DNA from: Streptacidiphilus fuscans
GTDB lineage: Bacteria > Actinomycetota > Actinomycetes > Streptomycetales > Streptomycetaceae
Direction: 5' to 3'
Assembly (NCBI RefSeq): GCF_015690355.1
Contig: NZ_JADPRT010000008.1
Coordinates: 308,270-372,269, forward strand
DNA: 64,000 nucleotides
Made by a program: the position numbers and the translations under genes. Positions 26,410 to 35,102 of this stretch are shown here, piece by piece (within the stretch, counting starts at the first letter, position 1; every line of letters begins with the position of its first letter). The notes below the pieces were generated by a model, which had not been told where the DNA came from, ran no database searches, and saw only the letters and a program-made list of their open reading frames with translations.

Positions 26410-26844
26410 TCACCAGCCCGCGGCGCCGTAGTAGCGATCCACATCGATGCGCACCACCACCCGCCGCTCGGCCACCATCGCGGCCCGATAGTCGTCCCAG
26501 TCGGGATGCTCGCCGGCGATCCGCCGGTAGACGTCGACCAACTCCTCGACGGTCGCATCGTCCGGCGCGGCGGACACCTCGCTCACCTCCGCCGTGCCTT
26601 CGGCCACGGCATAGGCGCGGAAGTCCGCGCCGGTGACGTAGACGCTCACCCGCGGGTCGCGGCGCAGGTTGGCCACCTTGGCGCTGCCCGCCCTGGTGGA
26701 GAACCGCAGCAGCCCCTGGCTGCCCTGGTCCGGGTCGAAGGCGTAGACGACGTTGGAGAGCTGCGGTCTGCCGTCTCGTTTGAGGGCGACGATCGCACCC
26801 CTGCGGGAACTCGCGACCAGGTCTCGGAGATCCTGCTCGGCCAT
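26410..26844 (-). CDS. PPOX-class F420-dependent oxidoreductase-like protein
   Basis: A 144-residue split-barrel flavin/F420-binding protein of the pyridoxamine-phosphate-oxidase-like superfamily (GAIVALKRDGRPQLSNVVYAF; KVANLRRDPRVSVYVTG; DWDDYRAAMVAERRVVVRI). Streptomycete members of this subgroup generally bind F420. The physiological substrate is unknown. GGAGG lies 7 bp upstream of the ATG. It lies 102 bp upstream of the ABC exporter and is transcribed in the same direction, but the exporter has its own promoter-like sequence. Confidence 0.87.
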   Translation of the reverse strand: MAEQDLRDLVASSRRGAIVALKRDGRPQLSNVVYAFDPDQGSQGLLRFSTRAGSAKVANLRRDPRVSVYVTGADFRAYAVAEGTAEVSEVSAAPDDATVEELVDVYRRIAGEHPDWDDYRAAMVAERRVVVRIDVDRYYGAAGW

Positions 26845-27088
26845 GGTGCGTCCTCCGTTCGCCGATTCCGATCGGCACAGCCGAACGGCACTCCGAGCGG
26901 TCGGTCGGCCGCCCGTCGGGCAATCTGCTCAGCACCAGATTCGCCCCGGCTGTTCCCTCGGCGCACCGGGCGTTGGTCGCGCAACCGGTCACCCGTGGGT
27001 CGTAGGACTGAGGGCCGAGTCCCCCGGACAGTCGGCTGGGAGGGGGCGGCGGACAGCGGGCGGAAGTAACCAAGCAGAGGCGCGGCGC

Positions 27089-27697
27089 TCAGCCCTCGGT
27101 CGCCGCAGCAGCTGCCAGCGCTCCGAGCGCCAGGCGGTGCAGCAGGACCGCCATGGCCTCACGCCCGTCGGGATGGCCGAGCCCCGGCGCCGCGCTGTGC
27201 GGGGTCGAGTTGAGCAGCCCGAAGACCGCGTGCACCGCCGGGCGAGCCTCCTCCCCCAGCCCGGGGAAGACCTGGCCGGCGACCCCGACCCAGAGCTCCA
27301 CATACTGGCGCTGCAGGCTGCGCACCCGGCGCCGGTCGGGCTCAGGAAGGTTCAGCAACTCCCGGTCGTGCAGCGTGATCAGCGCACTCTCGTCCAGTGC
27401 GAAGTCGATATGGCCCTGGAGCAGCGACTCCAATGCCTCCCGGGCGCCACCAGCCGCGTCGACCCGGCTGCGGCCCTGGTCCAGCAGCCGCTCGCTGATG
27501 CCGATCAGCAGGTCGGCAAGCATGGCGTCCTTGCCGGGGAAGTGCCGGTAGAGGCCGGGGCCGCTGATCCCCACCGCACGGCCGATCTCGTCGACGCCCA
27601 CCCCGAGGAAGCCACGCTCGGCGAAGAGCCGGGCGGCCTCGCGGCGGATCTGGGCGCGACGGGGGTTCTCGACCGGGGGACTCGTCGGCTTTGCCAT
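27089..27697 (-). CDS. TetR-family regulator of the acyl-CoA catabolic operon
   Basis: A 202-residue TetR repressor. The N-terminal HTH is at about 12-58 (RREAARLFAERGFLGVGVDEIGRAVGISGPGLYRHFPGKDAM, split across helices 1-4). The C-terminal ligand domain probably senses an acyl-CoA. It is divergent from the carboxylase/HMG-CoA lyase/acyl-CoA dehydrogenase genes, and two matching operators lie between the two starts, so it very likely represses that operon. The ATG at 27697 (MAKPTSPPV) was preferred to the start 48 bp upstream, which would lie inside the operator region. Confidence 0.92.
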   Translation of the reverse strand: MAKPTSPPVENPRRAQIRREAARLFAERGFLGVGVDEIGRAVGISGPGLYRHFPGKDAMLADLLIGISERLLDQGRSRVDAAGGAREALESLLQGHIDFALDESALITLHDRELLNLPEPDRRRVRSLQRQYVELWVGVAGQVFPGLGEEARPAVHAVFGLLNSTPHSAAPGLGHPDGREAMAVLLHRLALGALAAAAATEG

Positions 27698-27719
27698 CTG
27701 GCCATCGTAGACAGAGCAG

Positions 27720-27762
27720 TTAGGGAGCGTTAACCTGAGGCCCATAAGTTAACGAGCGTTCA
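27720..27762. promoter_or_regulatory. Pair of TetR-type operators in the liu-like divergent promoter
   Basis: TTAGGGAGCGTTAA (27720-27733) and TTAACGAGCGTTCA (27749-27762) are two copies of an imperfect palindrome of the form TTAACG-NN-CGTTAA, 29 bp apart centre to centre. They lie between the divergent TetR and carboxylase genes, where binding would shut both promoters. Confidence 0.65.
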
Positions 27763-27785
27763 CAGGAGCAAAGGAGCTCGTGGCG

Positions 27786-29453
27786 ATGGCAGCTGCGCCA
27801 GTCCCCACCGGTTTTCCGCCGGGTCCGCAGGCCCTTGCTGCGGCGCCGCGGCTGGAGAGCACGGCCGACCCGAACTCGTCCGGCTACCGCGCCAACGAGG
27901 AAGCACACCGGGCGCTGGTCGACGAACTGCGCGGCAAGCTGGCCGCGGCCGCGCTCGGCGGCGGTGCACGGGCCCGCGAGCGGCACACCGCGCGCGGAAA
28001 GCTGCTGCCGCGCGACCGGGTGGACACCCTGCTGGATGCGGGCTCGCCGTTCCTCGAGATCTCCCCCCTGGCGGCGGACGGCCTCTACAACGGGGACGCA
28101 CCGGCGGCCGGCGTGATCGCGGGCATCGGCCGGGTGGCCGGCCGCGAGGTCGTGGTCGTCGCCAACGACGCGACGGTCAAGGGCGGCACCTACTACCCGC
28201 TCACCGTCAAGAAGCACCTGCGGGCCCAGGAGATCGCCCTGGACAACCGCCTGCCCTGCATCTACCTGGTCGACTCCGGCGGCGCGTTCCTGCCGATGCA
28301 GGACGAGGTCTTCCCGGACCGCGACCACTTCGGACGGATCTTCTACAACCAGGCCCGCCTCTCCGCAGCCGGCATCCCGCAGCTGGCAGCCGTTATGGGC
28401 TCCTGCACCGCGGGTGGGGCCTACGTCCCGGCCATGAGCGACCAGGCCGTGATCGTCCGCAACCAGGGGACGATCTTCCTGGGCGGGCCGCCGCTGGTGA
28501 AGGCCGCCACCGGTGAGGTGGTCACCGCCGAGGAGCTCGGCGGCGGCGAGCTGCACTCCCGCACCTCCGGGGTCACCGACCACCTGGCCGAGAACGACAC
28601 CCACGCCCTGGCCATCCTGCGCACCGCGGTGGCCGGCCTCGGCCCGCGTACGCCGATGCCGTGGAACGTGGAGCCGGTCGAGGAGCCGAGCGTCGACCCG
28701 GCCGGGCTCTACGGAGCGGTGCCGGTGGACCCGCGTACCCCCTACGACGTGCGCGAGGTGATCGCCCGGGTCGTGGACGGCAGCCGGTTCGCCGAGTTCA
28801 AGGCCGAGTACGGTCCGACCCTGGTCACCGGTTTCGCCCGGATCCACGGACACCCGGTGGGGATCGTCGCCAACAACGGCATCCTCTTCGCGGAGTCCGC
28901 CCTCAAGGGCGCGCACTTCATCGAGCTCTGCGACCAGCGCGGCATTCCGCTGCTCTTCCTGCAGAACATCTCCGGTTTCATGGTCGGGCAGAAGTACGAG
29001 GCAGGCGGCATCGCCAAGCACGGCGCCAAGATGGTGACCGCCGTGGCGACCACCCGGGTGCCCAAGCTGACCGTGGTGGTCGGCGGCTCGTACGGCGCGG
29101 GCAACTACTCGATGTGCGGGCGGGCCTACTCCCCTCGGTTCCTGTGGATGTGGCCGGGTTCCAAGATCTCGGTCATGGGCGGCGAGCAAGCCGCCTCGGT
29201 ACTGGCGACCGTGCGTCGTGACCAGTTCGACGCCCGTGGCGAGGAGTGGTCGGCCGAGGCGGAGGAGGAGTTCCGCCGCCCGGTGCGCGAGCAGTACGAG
29301 CGCCAGGGGAACGCCTACTACGCCACGGCCCGCCTCTGGGACGACGGCGTGATCGACCCGATGGACACCCGCACCGTGCTCGGCCTGGCGCTGAGCGCGT
29401 GCGCGAACGCCCCCCTGCCCGAGCCGCGCCCGTACGGCGTCTTCCGCATGTGA
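27786..29453 (+). CDS. Acyl-CoA carboxylase beta (carboxyltransferase) subunit, methylcrotonyl-CoA type
   Basis: A 555-residue carboxyltransferase that moves the carboxyl group from carboxybiotin to an acyl-CoA. Both crotonase-like halves are present (PCIYLVDSGGAFLPMQDEVF and MGSCTAGGAYVPAMSD in the N-half; GIPLLFLQNISGFMVGQ and GGSYGAGNYSMCGRAY in the C-half). The length and these motifs are closest to 3-methylcrotonyl-CoA carboxylase of leucine breakdown. AAGGAG 9 bp upstream supports the ATG at 27786 rather than the GTG at 27780. It is the first gene of the operon under the paired TetR operators. Confidence 0.93.
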   Translation: MAAAPVPTGFPPGPQALAAAPRLESTADPNSSGYRANEEAHRALVDELRGKLAAAALGGGARARERHTARGKLLPRDRVDTLLDAGSPFLEISPLAADGLYNGDAPAAGVIAGIGRVAGREVVVVANDATVKGGTYYPLTVKKHLRAQEIALDNRLPCIYLVDSGGAFLPMQDEVFPDRDHFGRIFYNQARLSAAGIPQLAAVMGSCTAGGAYVPAMSDQAVIVRNQGTIFLGGPPLVKAATGEVVTAEELGGGELHSRTSGVTDHLAENDTHALAILRTAVAGLGPRTPMPWNVEPVEEPSVDPAGLYGAVPVDPRTPYDVREVIARVVDGSRFAEFKAEYGPTLVTGFARIHGHPVGIVANNGILFAESALKGAHFIELCDQRGIPLLFLQNISGFMVGQKYEAGGIAKHGAKMVTAVATTRVPKLTVVVGGSYGAGNYSMCGRAYSPRFLWMWPGSKISVMGGEQAASVLATVRRDQFDARGEEWSAEAEEEFRRPVREQYERQGNAYYATARLWDDGVIDPMDTRTVLGLALSACANAPLPEPRPYGVFRM

Positions 29454-29474
29454 CATGACGAGAGGTCACCTCCT

Positions 29475-31754
29475 GTGCCTATGTTCGAAAGTGTTCTGGT
29501 GGCCAACCGCGGCGAGATCGCGGTCCGGGTCATCCGCACGCTGCGACGGCTCGGCGTGCGCTCCGTCGCCGTGCACAGCGCCGCCGACGCCGGGGCGCCA
29601 CACGTCCTGGCGGCCGACAGCGCGGTTCTGATCGACAGTTACCTCGACGGCGCCGAACTGGTCGGCGCCGCCCGCCGCGCCGGCGCCGAGGCCGTCCACC
29701 CCGGCTACGGGTTCCTGGCCGAGAACGCCGGGTTCGCCCGTGCCTGCGCCGAGGCGGGGCTGGTCTTCATCGGCCCGCCCGCCGAGGCGATCGAGCTGAT
29801 GGGCGACAAGATCCACGCCAAGGAGGCGGTCAAGGCCGCTGGCGTTCCGGTCGTCCCCGGCAGCGACGGCGACAAGCTGGACGACGAGGCCCTCATCGCC
29901 GCCGCGACCGCCATCGGGATGCCGGTGCTGCTCAAGCCCTCCGCCGGTGGCGGTGGCAAGGGCATGCGCCTGGTCCACGACGCCGACCGGCTGTCCGAGG
30001 AGATCGCCGCCGCGAGGCGCGAGGCCCGCGTCTCGTTCGGCGACGACACCCTGTTGGTGGAGCGGTGGATCGACCGCCCCCGTCATATCGAGATCCAGAT
30101 CCTGGCCGACGCGCACGGCAACGTCGTCCACCTGGGCGAGCGCGAGTGCAGCCTCCAGCGGCGCCACCAGAAGCTGATCGAGGAAGCCCCTTCCGTGCTC
30201 CTCGACGAGGCGACGCGCGCCCAGATGGGTGCGGCGGCCGTGCGTGCGGCTCAGTCCTGCGGCTACACGGGCGCAGGGACCGTCGAGTTCATCGTCCCCA
30301 GCAGCGATCCCTCCTCCCACTACTTCATGGAGATGAACACCCGGCTCCAGGTGGAGCACCCGGTGACCGAACTCGTCACCGGCCTGGACCTGGTGGAGTG
30401 GCAGCTCCGCGTTGCCGCGGGCGAAGTGCTCCCCTTCGCCCAGGCCGACGTCACCCTCACCGGACACGCGATCGAGGCGCGCATCTGCGCCGAGGACCCC
30501 AGCCGCGGGTTCCTCCCCTCCGGGGGGAAGGTCCTGTTGCTTCAGGAGCCCGAGGGGGAAGGGGTCCGGGTGGATTCCGGACTGGCCCCCGGCCTTGTCG
30601 TCGGCAGCAGCTACGACCCGATGGTGTCCAAGGTCATCTCCTACGGCCCCGACCGGGCAACCGCGCTGCGCAGGCTGCGCGCCGCTCTGGCGGACACGGT
30701 CGTCCTCGGGGTCGTCACCAACGCCGGCTACCTGCGCCGACTGCTCTCTCATCCCGACGTCGTCGCGGGGCGCCTCGACACAGGACTGGTCGAGCGCCAC
30801 CCGGAGCTGACGCTAGCCCCGGCTCTGGAGACCGGGCAAGCCGATCCCACCCAGCCTGTGGATAACCTGCCGCTCCTCGCAGCCGCGCTGGTCAGGCAGG
30901 TGCTGCTGGACCCGGTCCGCCTTGCCGGCGGTGCGGAGCGGGCGGGAACGGCCGGGTCCGGCTGGGCCGATCCCTTCGCGCGGCCGAGCGGTTGGCGCAT
31001 CGGCGGCGTCCCCGCCTGGACCCGCCACCAGCTGCGCCTCCCCGGAGGCGACCCGGTCCTCGTCGAGGTGCGTCCCGACCGAGGCGGCTCCGCCGACGCC
31101 TTCGAGGCCCGCATCGGCGGCACGGCCGACGTGGCCGTCGTCGACGGCAGTGCGGGCGGCAGTGGCGCGGGCATGAGCAACGCGAGCGGCGGTGGCACGA
31201 GCGGCCGTGGCACCGGTGCCGTCCTCCGCGTCGCGGTACGGACCGATCTGGCCGACGGCCAGGGGGCGAACGGCGGTACCGGCCTGGTCGGTCGGGTCGC
31301 GGTGACTCTCGACGGGATCACCCGTCCCTTCACCGCGGCGGTCGAGGAGTCCTCCGACGGCAGCGGCTCGGTCTGGCTGGGCCGGGACGGCGACAGCTGG
31401 CTCTGCCAGGTCCACGATCCGCTGGCGGACCTCGCGTTCGGCGGCGCGGGGGCGCACGGAGGCTCGCTGACCGCCCCCATGCCCGGCACGGTCACCCTCG
31501 TCAAGGCCTCCGTCGGCGACCGGGTGACCAGGGGTCAGGCGGTGCTGGTGCTGGAGGCGATGAAGATGGAGCACGTCATCACCGCGCCCCACGACGGCGT
31601 CGTGGAACAGCTCAAGGTCGTGCCGGGCGCCACGGTCGCCATGGACGACCTGCTCGCCGTCATCGCCCCGGCAGAGACGTCCGACGGCGCAGCGCCCGCA
31701 GGCGAGTCCGACGGCGCGGCAACGAACGCCGCATCCACGACCGAGGAATCCTGA
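29475..31754 (+). CDS. Biotin-dependent acyl-CoA carboxylase alpha subunit (biotin carboxylase + carrier)
   Basis: A 759-residue alpha subunit. Biotin carboxylase domain at about 3-450 (ESVLVANRGEIAVRVIRTL start; ATP-grasp glycine loop SAGGGGKGM near 155; FMEMNTRLQVEHPVTE). A Gly/Ser-rich linker follows, and then a C-terminal biotinyl domain with EAMKMEH, biotin on Lys697. With the preceding beta subunit it forms the ATP-dependent carboxylase. The GTG at 29475 lies 9 bp after AGAGG; the ATG at 29481 is an alternative. The stop at 31752 overlaps the Shine-Dalgarno site of the next gene. Confidence 0.95.
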   Translation: MPMFESVLVANRGEIAVRVIRTLRRLGVRSVAVHSAADAGAPHVLAADSAVLIDSYLDGAELVGAARRAGAEAVHPGYGFLAENAGFARACAEAGLVFIGPPAEAIELMGDKIHAKEAVKAAGVPVVPGSDGDKLDDEALIAAATAIGMPVLLKPSAGGGGKGMRLVHDADRLSEEIAAARREARVSFGDDTLLVERWIDRPRHIEIQILADAHGNVVHLGERECSLQRRHQKLIEEAPSVLLDEATRAQMGAAAVRAAQSCGYTGAGTVEFIVPSSDPSSHYFMEMNTRLQVEHPVTELVTGLDLVEWQLRVAAGEVLPFAQADVTLTGHAIEARICAEDPSRGFLPSGGKVLLLQEPEGEGVRVDSGLAPGLVVGSSYDPMVSKVISYGPDRATALRRLRAALADTVVLGVVTNAGYLRRLLSHPDVVAGRLDTGLVERHPELTLAPALETGQADPTQPVDNLPLLAAALVRQVLLDPVRLAGGAERAGTAGSGWADPFARPSGWRIGGVPAWTRHQLRLPGGDPVLVEVRPDRGGSADAFEARIGGTADVAVVDGSAGGSGAGMSNASGGGTSGRGTGAVLRVAVRTDLADGQGANGGTGLVGRVAVTLDGITRPFTAAVEESSDGSGSVWLGRDGDSWLCQVHDPLADLAFGGAGAHGGSLTAPMPGTVTLVKASVGDRVTRGQAVLVLEAMKMEHVITAPHDGVVEQLKVVPGATVAMDDLLAVIAPAETSDGAAPAGESDGAATNAASTTEES

Positions 31755-31763
31755 GGAGTGGTG

Positions 31764-32735
31764 ATGACCGATCACGAACCCACGGTGCTCGAACTGGGGC
31801 TCCCCGACCCGGTGCGCGCGGACGGACTGCCCGCGCGGGTGCGGATCCACGAGGTCGGCCCGCGTGACGGGCTTCAGAACGAGTCCACGGCCCTCCCGGT
31901 CGACGTCAAGGCGGAGTTCATCGCCCGGCTCGCGGCGGCGGGTCTGCGCACCGTCGAGGCCACCAGCTTCGTCCACCCCAAGTGGGTGCCCCAACTCGCC
32001 GACGCGGAGGAGTTGTTCCCCCGTGTCTCCGGTCTGCCCGCCGAGTATCCGGGGCTGCGTCTGCCGGTGCTGGTGCCGAACGAGCGCGGACTCGACCGGG
32101 CGCTGACCCTGGGCGCCAAGGACATCGCGGTCTTCGCCAGCGCCACCGAGACCTTCGCCCAGCGGAACCTCAACCGCAGTGTGGCGCAGTCACTGGAGAT
32201 GTTCGCCCCGGTGGTGGAGCGCGCCACGGCCGCCGGGGTGGCCGTCCGCGGATACCTGTCCATGTGCTTCGGCGACCCGTGGGAGGGCCCCGTCGCACCG
32301 GACCAGGTGGTCGCCGTCGGACGGGAGCTGCTGGCCTTCGGCTGCACGGAGTTGAGCCTCGGCGACACCATCGGCACCGGCACGCCGGGCCAGGTCGAGG
32401 CGCTGCTCGCAGCGTTCTCGGCGGCGGGCGTCGGCCCGGAGCGGCTGGCCGTGCACTTCCACGACACCTACGGCCAGGCACTGGCCAACACGCTCACCGC
32501 ACTGCGTTGCGGCGTCAGCGTGGTGGACTCCTCGGCCGGTGGCCTGGGCGGCTGCCCGTACGCCAAGAGCGCCACGGGCAACCTGGCGACCGAGGACCTG
32601 GTCTGGATGCTGAACGGGCTCGGGATCGAGACCGGCGTGGACCTGGCGGCGCTCGCCTCCACCAGCGCCTGGTTGGCCGGGCACATGGGCCGTCCCAGCC
32701 CGTCCCGCGCGGTCCGAGCCCTGACCGGGGCTTGA
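31764..32735 (+). CDS. Hydroxymethylglutaryl-CoA lyase
   Basis: A 323-residue HMG-CoA lyase (DRE-TIM metallolyase) that splits HMG-CoA into acetyl-CoA and acetoacetate, the last step of leucine degradation. Motifs: VGPRDGLQNE (catalytic Arg/Asp), SLGDTIGTGTPGQV, the metal-binding HFHDTYGQ and the loop Cys in GGLGGCPYAKSATGN. The ATG at 31764 is 5 bp after GAGGAG, which itself overlaps the previous stop codon, so translation is coupled. Two in-frame GTG codons just upstream are alternatives. Pseudomonads name the equivalent gene liuE, others mvaB. Confidence 0.95.
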   Translation: MTDHEPTVLELGLPDPVRADGLPARVRIHEVGPRDGLQNESTALPVDVKAEFIARLAAAGLRTVEATSFVHPKWVPQLADAEELFPRVSGLPAEYPGLRLPVLVPNERGLDRALTLGAKDIAVFASATETFAQRNLNRSVAQSLEMFAPVVERATAAGVAVRGYLSMCFGDPWEGPVAPDQVVAVGRELLAFGCTELSLGDTIGTGTPGQVEALLAAFSAAGVGPERLAVHFHDTYGQALANTLTALRCGVSVVDSSAGGLGGCPYAKSATGNLATEDLVWMLNGLGIETGVDLAALASTSAWLAGHMGRPSPSRAVRALTGA

Positions 32736-32980
32736 CCGGCGGGCCGCTCCGCTCGGCCACCAGCCCTTCGCTCAGCGCGACTTCCGTCCCTTCCCTCCTC
32801 CCTCACCCCGCGCTTCTGCCACCACCGCACCACCCGCTTCCGTGAGCCGTCGGCTCTCGGCGCCCCACAAGGCCGTCGAGGCCGCGGCCATGGGGCCGGG
32901 CAGGGCGGGCGTCGATCCGGCGCTCCGACCTACCGGCTCCCGCCTCCGCGCACGCCTCCCACCCTCAGGAGACCGTCATC

Positions 32981-34159
32981 ATGCTGGACCACCGCCTCGA
33001 CCCCGAGCACGAGGAACTGCGGCGCACCGTCCGCGAGTTCGCACAGGACGTGGTCGCCCCAAAGATCGGCGAACACTACGAGCACAACGAGTTCCCGTAC
33101 GAGATCGTCCGGGAGATGGGCCGGATGGGCCTGTTCGGGCTGCCCTTCCCCGAGGAGTACGGGGGCATGGGCGGCGACTACTTCGCCCTCTGCCTGGCCC
33201 TTGAGGAACTGGCCCGGGTCGACTCCTCCGTGGCGATCACCCTGGAGGCAGCCGTCTCCCTGGGCGCCATGCCGATCTACCGATTCGGCACCGAGGAGCA
33301 GAAGCGCGAGTGGCTGCCGAAGCTCTGCTCCGGCGAGATGCTGGGCGCCTTCGGCCTGACCGAGCCGGAGGGCGGCTCGGACGCCGGGGCGACCCGCACC
33401 ACGGCCGTCTACGACAAGGCCACCGACGAGTGGGTGATCAACGGCACCAAGTGCTTCATCACCAACGCGGGCACCGACATCACCGGTCTGGTGACCGTGG
33501 CTGCGCTCACTCGTTCGAGCGAAGATGCGGCGGAGACCTCGCCCAGCCGGTCGATCTCCACCATCATCGTGCCGACGGGGACTCCGGGGTTCACCGTCTC
33601 GAAGAAGTACTCGAAGGTGGGCTGGAACGCTTCCGACACCCGGGAGCTGTCCTTCACCGACGTCCGGGTGCCCGCCGCCAACCTGGTGGGTGAGCAGGGA
33701 CGCGGTTACGCGCAGTTCCTGCGGATCCTCGACGAGGGCCGGATCGCCATCGCCGCGCTGGCCACCGGGCTGTCCCAGGGCTGCGTCGACGAGTCGCTGC
33801 GCTACGCGGGCGAGCGGAAGGCCTTCGGCCACGCCATCGGGGCCAACCAGGCCATCCAGTTCAAGATCGCCGACATGGAGACCCGGGCGCTCACCTCGCG
33901 CCTCGCCTGGTACCACGCGGCCAGCAAGATGCTGGCGGGTGAGCCGTTCAAGAAGGAGGCGGCCATCGCCAAGCTGTACTCCTCGGAGGCGGCCGTCACC
34001 AACGCCCGTGAGGCCACCCAGGTCCATGGCGGCTACGGATTCATGAACGAGTTCCCGGTGGCGCGCTTCTGGCGCGACAGCAAGATCCTGGAGATCGGCG
34101 AGGGCACCTCGGAGGTCCAGCGGATGCTCATCGCCCGCGAACTGGGCATGACGTACTGA
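32981..34159 (+). CDS. acdH: Acyl-CoA dehydrogenase (isovaleryl/branched-chain type)
   Basis: A 392-residue FAD-dependent acyl-CoA dehydrogenase. N-terminal helices, the GAFGLTEPEGGSDAG flavin loop near 115-130, the middle beta domain, and a C-terminal helical domain with QVHGGYGF and ILEIGEGTSEVQ. Linked to carboxylase and HMG-CoA lyase genes, it is best read as the branched-chain enzyme that makes methylcrotonyl-CoA, equivalent to acdH of Streptomyces. It lies 245 bp after the lyase, so it may have its own promoter. A perfect 9-bp hairpin follows the stop. Confidence 0.93.
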   Translation: MLDHRLDPEHEELRRTVREFAQDVVAPKIGEHYEHNEFPYEIVREMGRMGLFGLPFPEEYGGMGGDYFALCLALEELARVDSSVAITLEAAVSLGAMPIYRFGTEEQKREWLPKLCSGEMLGAFGLTEPEGGSDAGATRTTAVYDKATDEWVINGTKCFITNAGTDITGLVTVAALTRSSEDAAETSPSRSISTIIVPTGTPGFTVSKKYSKVGWNASDTRELSFTDVRVPAANLVGEQGRGYAQFLRILDEGRIAIAALATGLSQGCVDESLRYAGERKAFGHAIGANQAIQFKIADMETRALTSRLAWYHAASKMLAGEPFKKEAAIAKLYSSEAAVTNAREATQVHGGYGFMNEFPVARFWRDSKILEIGEGTSEVQRMLIARELGMTY

Positions 34160-34196
34160 CCCGGCTCCGGGCCGGTTGACCGGCCTGCCGAACGCA

Positions 34197-34228
34197 GGTG
34201 GTGGGTGGCCGCGCGGCTGCCCACCACC
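34197..34228. terminator. Bidirectional terminator between acdH and a universal stress gene
   Basis: GGTGGTGGG (34197-34205) pairs perfectly with CCCACCACC (34220-34228), and the loop contains an inner GCC/GGC stem. It fills the gap between two convergent genes. Confidence 0.7.
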
Positions 34229-34236
34229 CGGACGCG

Positions 34237-34767
34237 TCAGGGAATGACCACCACCGGGCGGTTGGCCCGTCGGGCCAGCCGGGCGGCCACCGAGCCGAAG
34301 AGGCGTCCCAGCAGCCCGTGTGTACCGCCGACGACGATGGCGTCCGCGGCGTACTCCCGCGCGACCTCTTCGAGTTCGTGGCAGATGTCCCCGCCGCGCT
34401 CGACGAGCACCCACGGCACGTCGCTCAGGAAGTCCGCGCAGGCGAGCTCGAGGCCGAGCACCTCGGTGCGGTGGTCCGGCACGTCCACGAAGACGGGCGG
34501 CTCGCAACCGGCCCAGACGGTCGCAGGCAGCCGGTTGGCCACGTGCACCAGCACCAGGCCCGATCCCGAGCGTCTCGCCATCCCCACGGCGTACGCCAGC
34601 GCACGCTCACTGGACACCGAACCGTCGAAGCCCACCACGACCCCGTGGAGGAACGCCGGGTCGCACGGGCGTACCTGTTGTGACTGGACTTCAAAACTTG
34701 GCATCGGCAGCTGGGGTCCCGTCGTCTGTTTGCGTTCGCGGGGCTCTGGATGCTCGTAACCGGCCAT
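34237..34767 (-). CDS. Universal stress protein
   Basis: A 176-residue single-domain UspA protein. The beta1-loop is VVVGFDGSVSSERAL near 45-60. The ATP-binding motif near the C-terminus is GTHGLLGRLFGSVAARL, matching G-2x-G-9x-G(S/T), so nucleotide binding is likely. The C-terminus is the usual RPVVVIP. The ATG at 34767 gives a 40-residue N-terminal extension; the in-frame ATG at 34704 is an alternative. The upstream continuation of the frame looks non-coding. Confidence 0.85.
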   Translation of the reverse strand: MAGYEHPEPRERKQTTGPQLPMPSFEVQSQQVRPCDPAFLHGVVVGFDGSVSSERALAYAVGMARRSGSGLVLVHVANRLPATVWAGCEPPVFVDVPDHRTEVLGLELACADFLSDVPWVLVERGGDICHELEEVAREYAADAIVVGGTHGLLGRLFGSVAARLARRANRPVVVIP

Positions 34768-35102
34768 GGCTGTGGACGTTTCGCGAGGTGGGATACGAGG
34801 GCGTGGTGCGGGATGAACTCGAAGAACGTGATGCAGAGGGATGTGCGAGGTCGGCTGGAAAGGCGGCCGGTTTTCCTCTTCCTCCCAGGGTACGGCGACA
34901 TTCTGTCCACGCCCAGATGCGGAGCGCACAGGCGGCGCAGTTCCCGCTAAAGGGGGATGCGTGCGCCCGGGGCGTGGATGGAGCATGCCTGAGCTCCGGC
35001 GCATACGCAACGGTGCAGGCACGCACAGGCCTTCGTCGGGTCGCACTGGTTTTCGGACAAAGCCCCCGATCGGCGGGGCGCATATGCCAGAAGGCTGGAA
35101 CG
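34768..35102. other. Divergent intergenic region, stress protein / HAD hydrolase
   Basis: A 335-bp gap between two divergent genes that must hold both promoters. Composition is less GC-biased near 34800-34930. I see no convincing palindrome, tRNA-like fold or small ORF with a Shine-Dalgarno site. Frames crossing it are extensions of the neighbouring ORFs. Confidence 0.5.

Noticed and set aside
34320..35102. N-terminal extension of the HAD frame by about 260 codons
   Set aside because: The extension is antisense to the stress-protein gene, Arg/Pro-rich and without a family match; GAAGG and the HAD motif I place the start at 35103.
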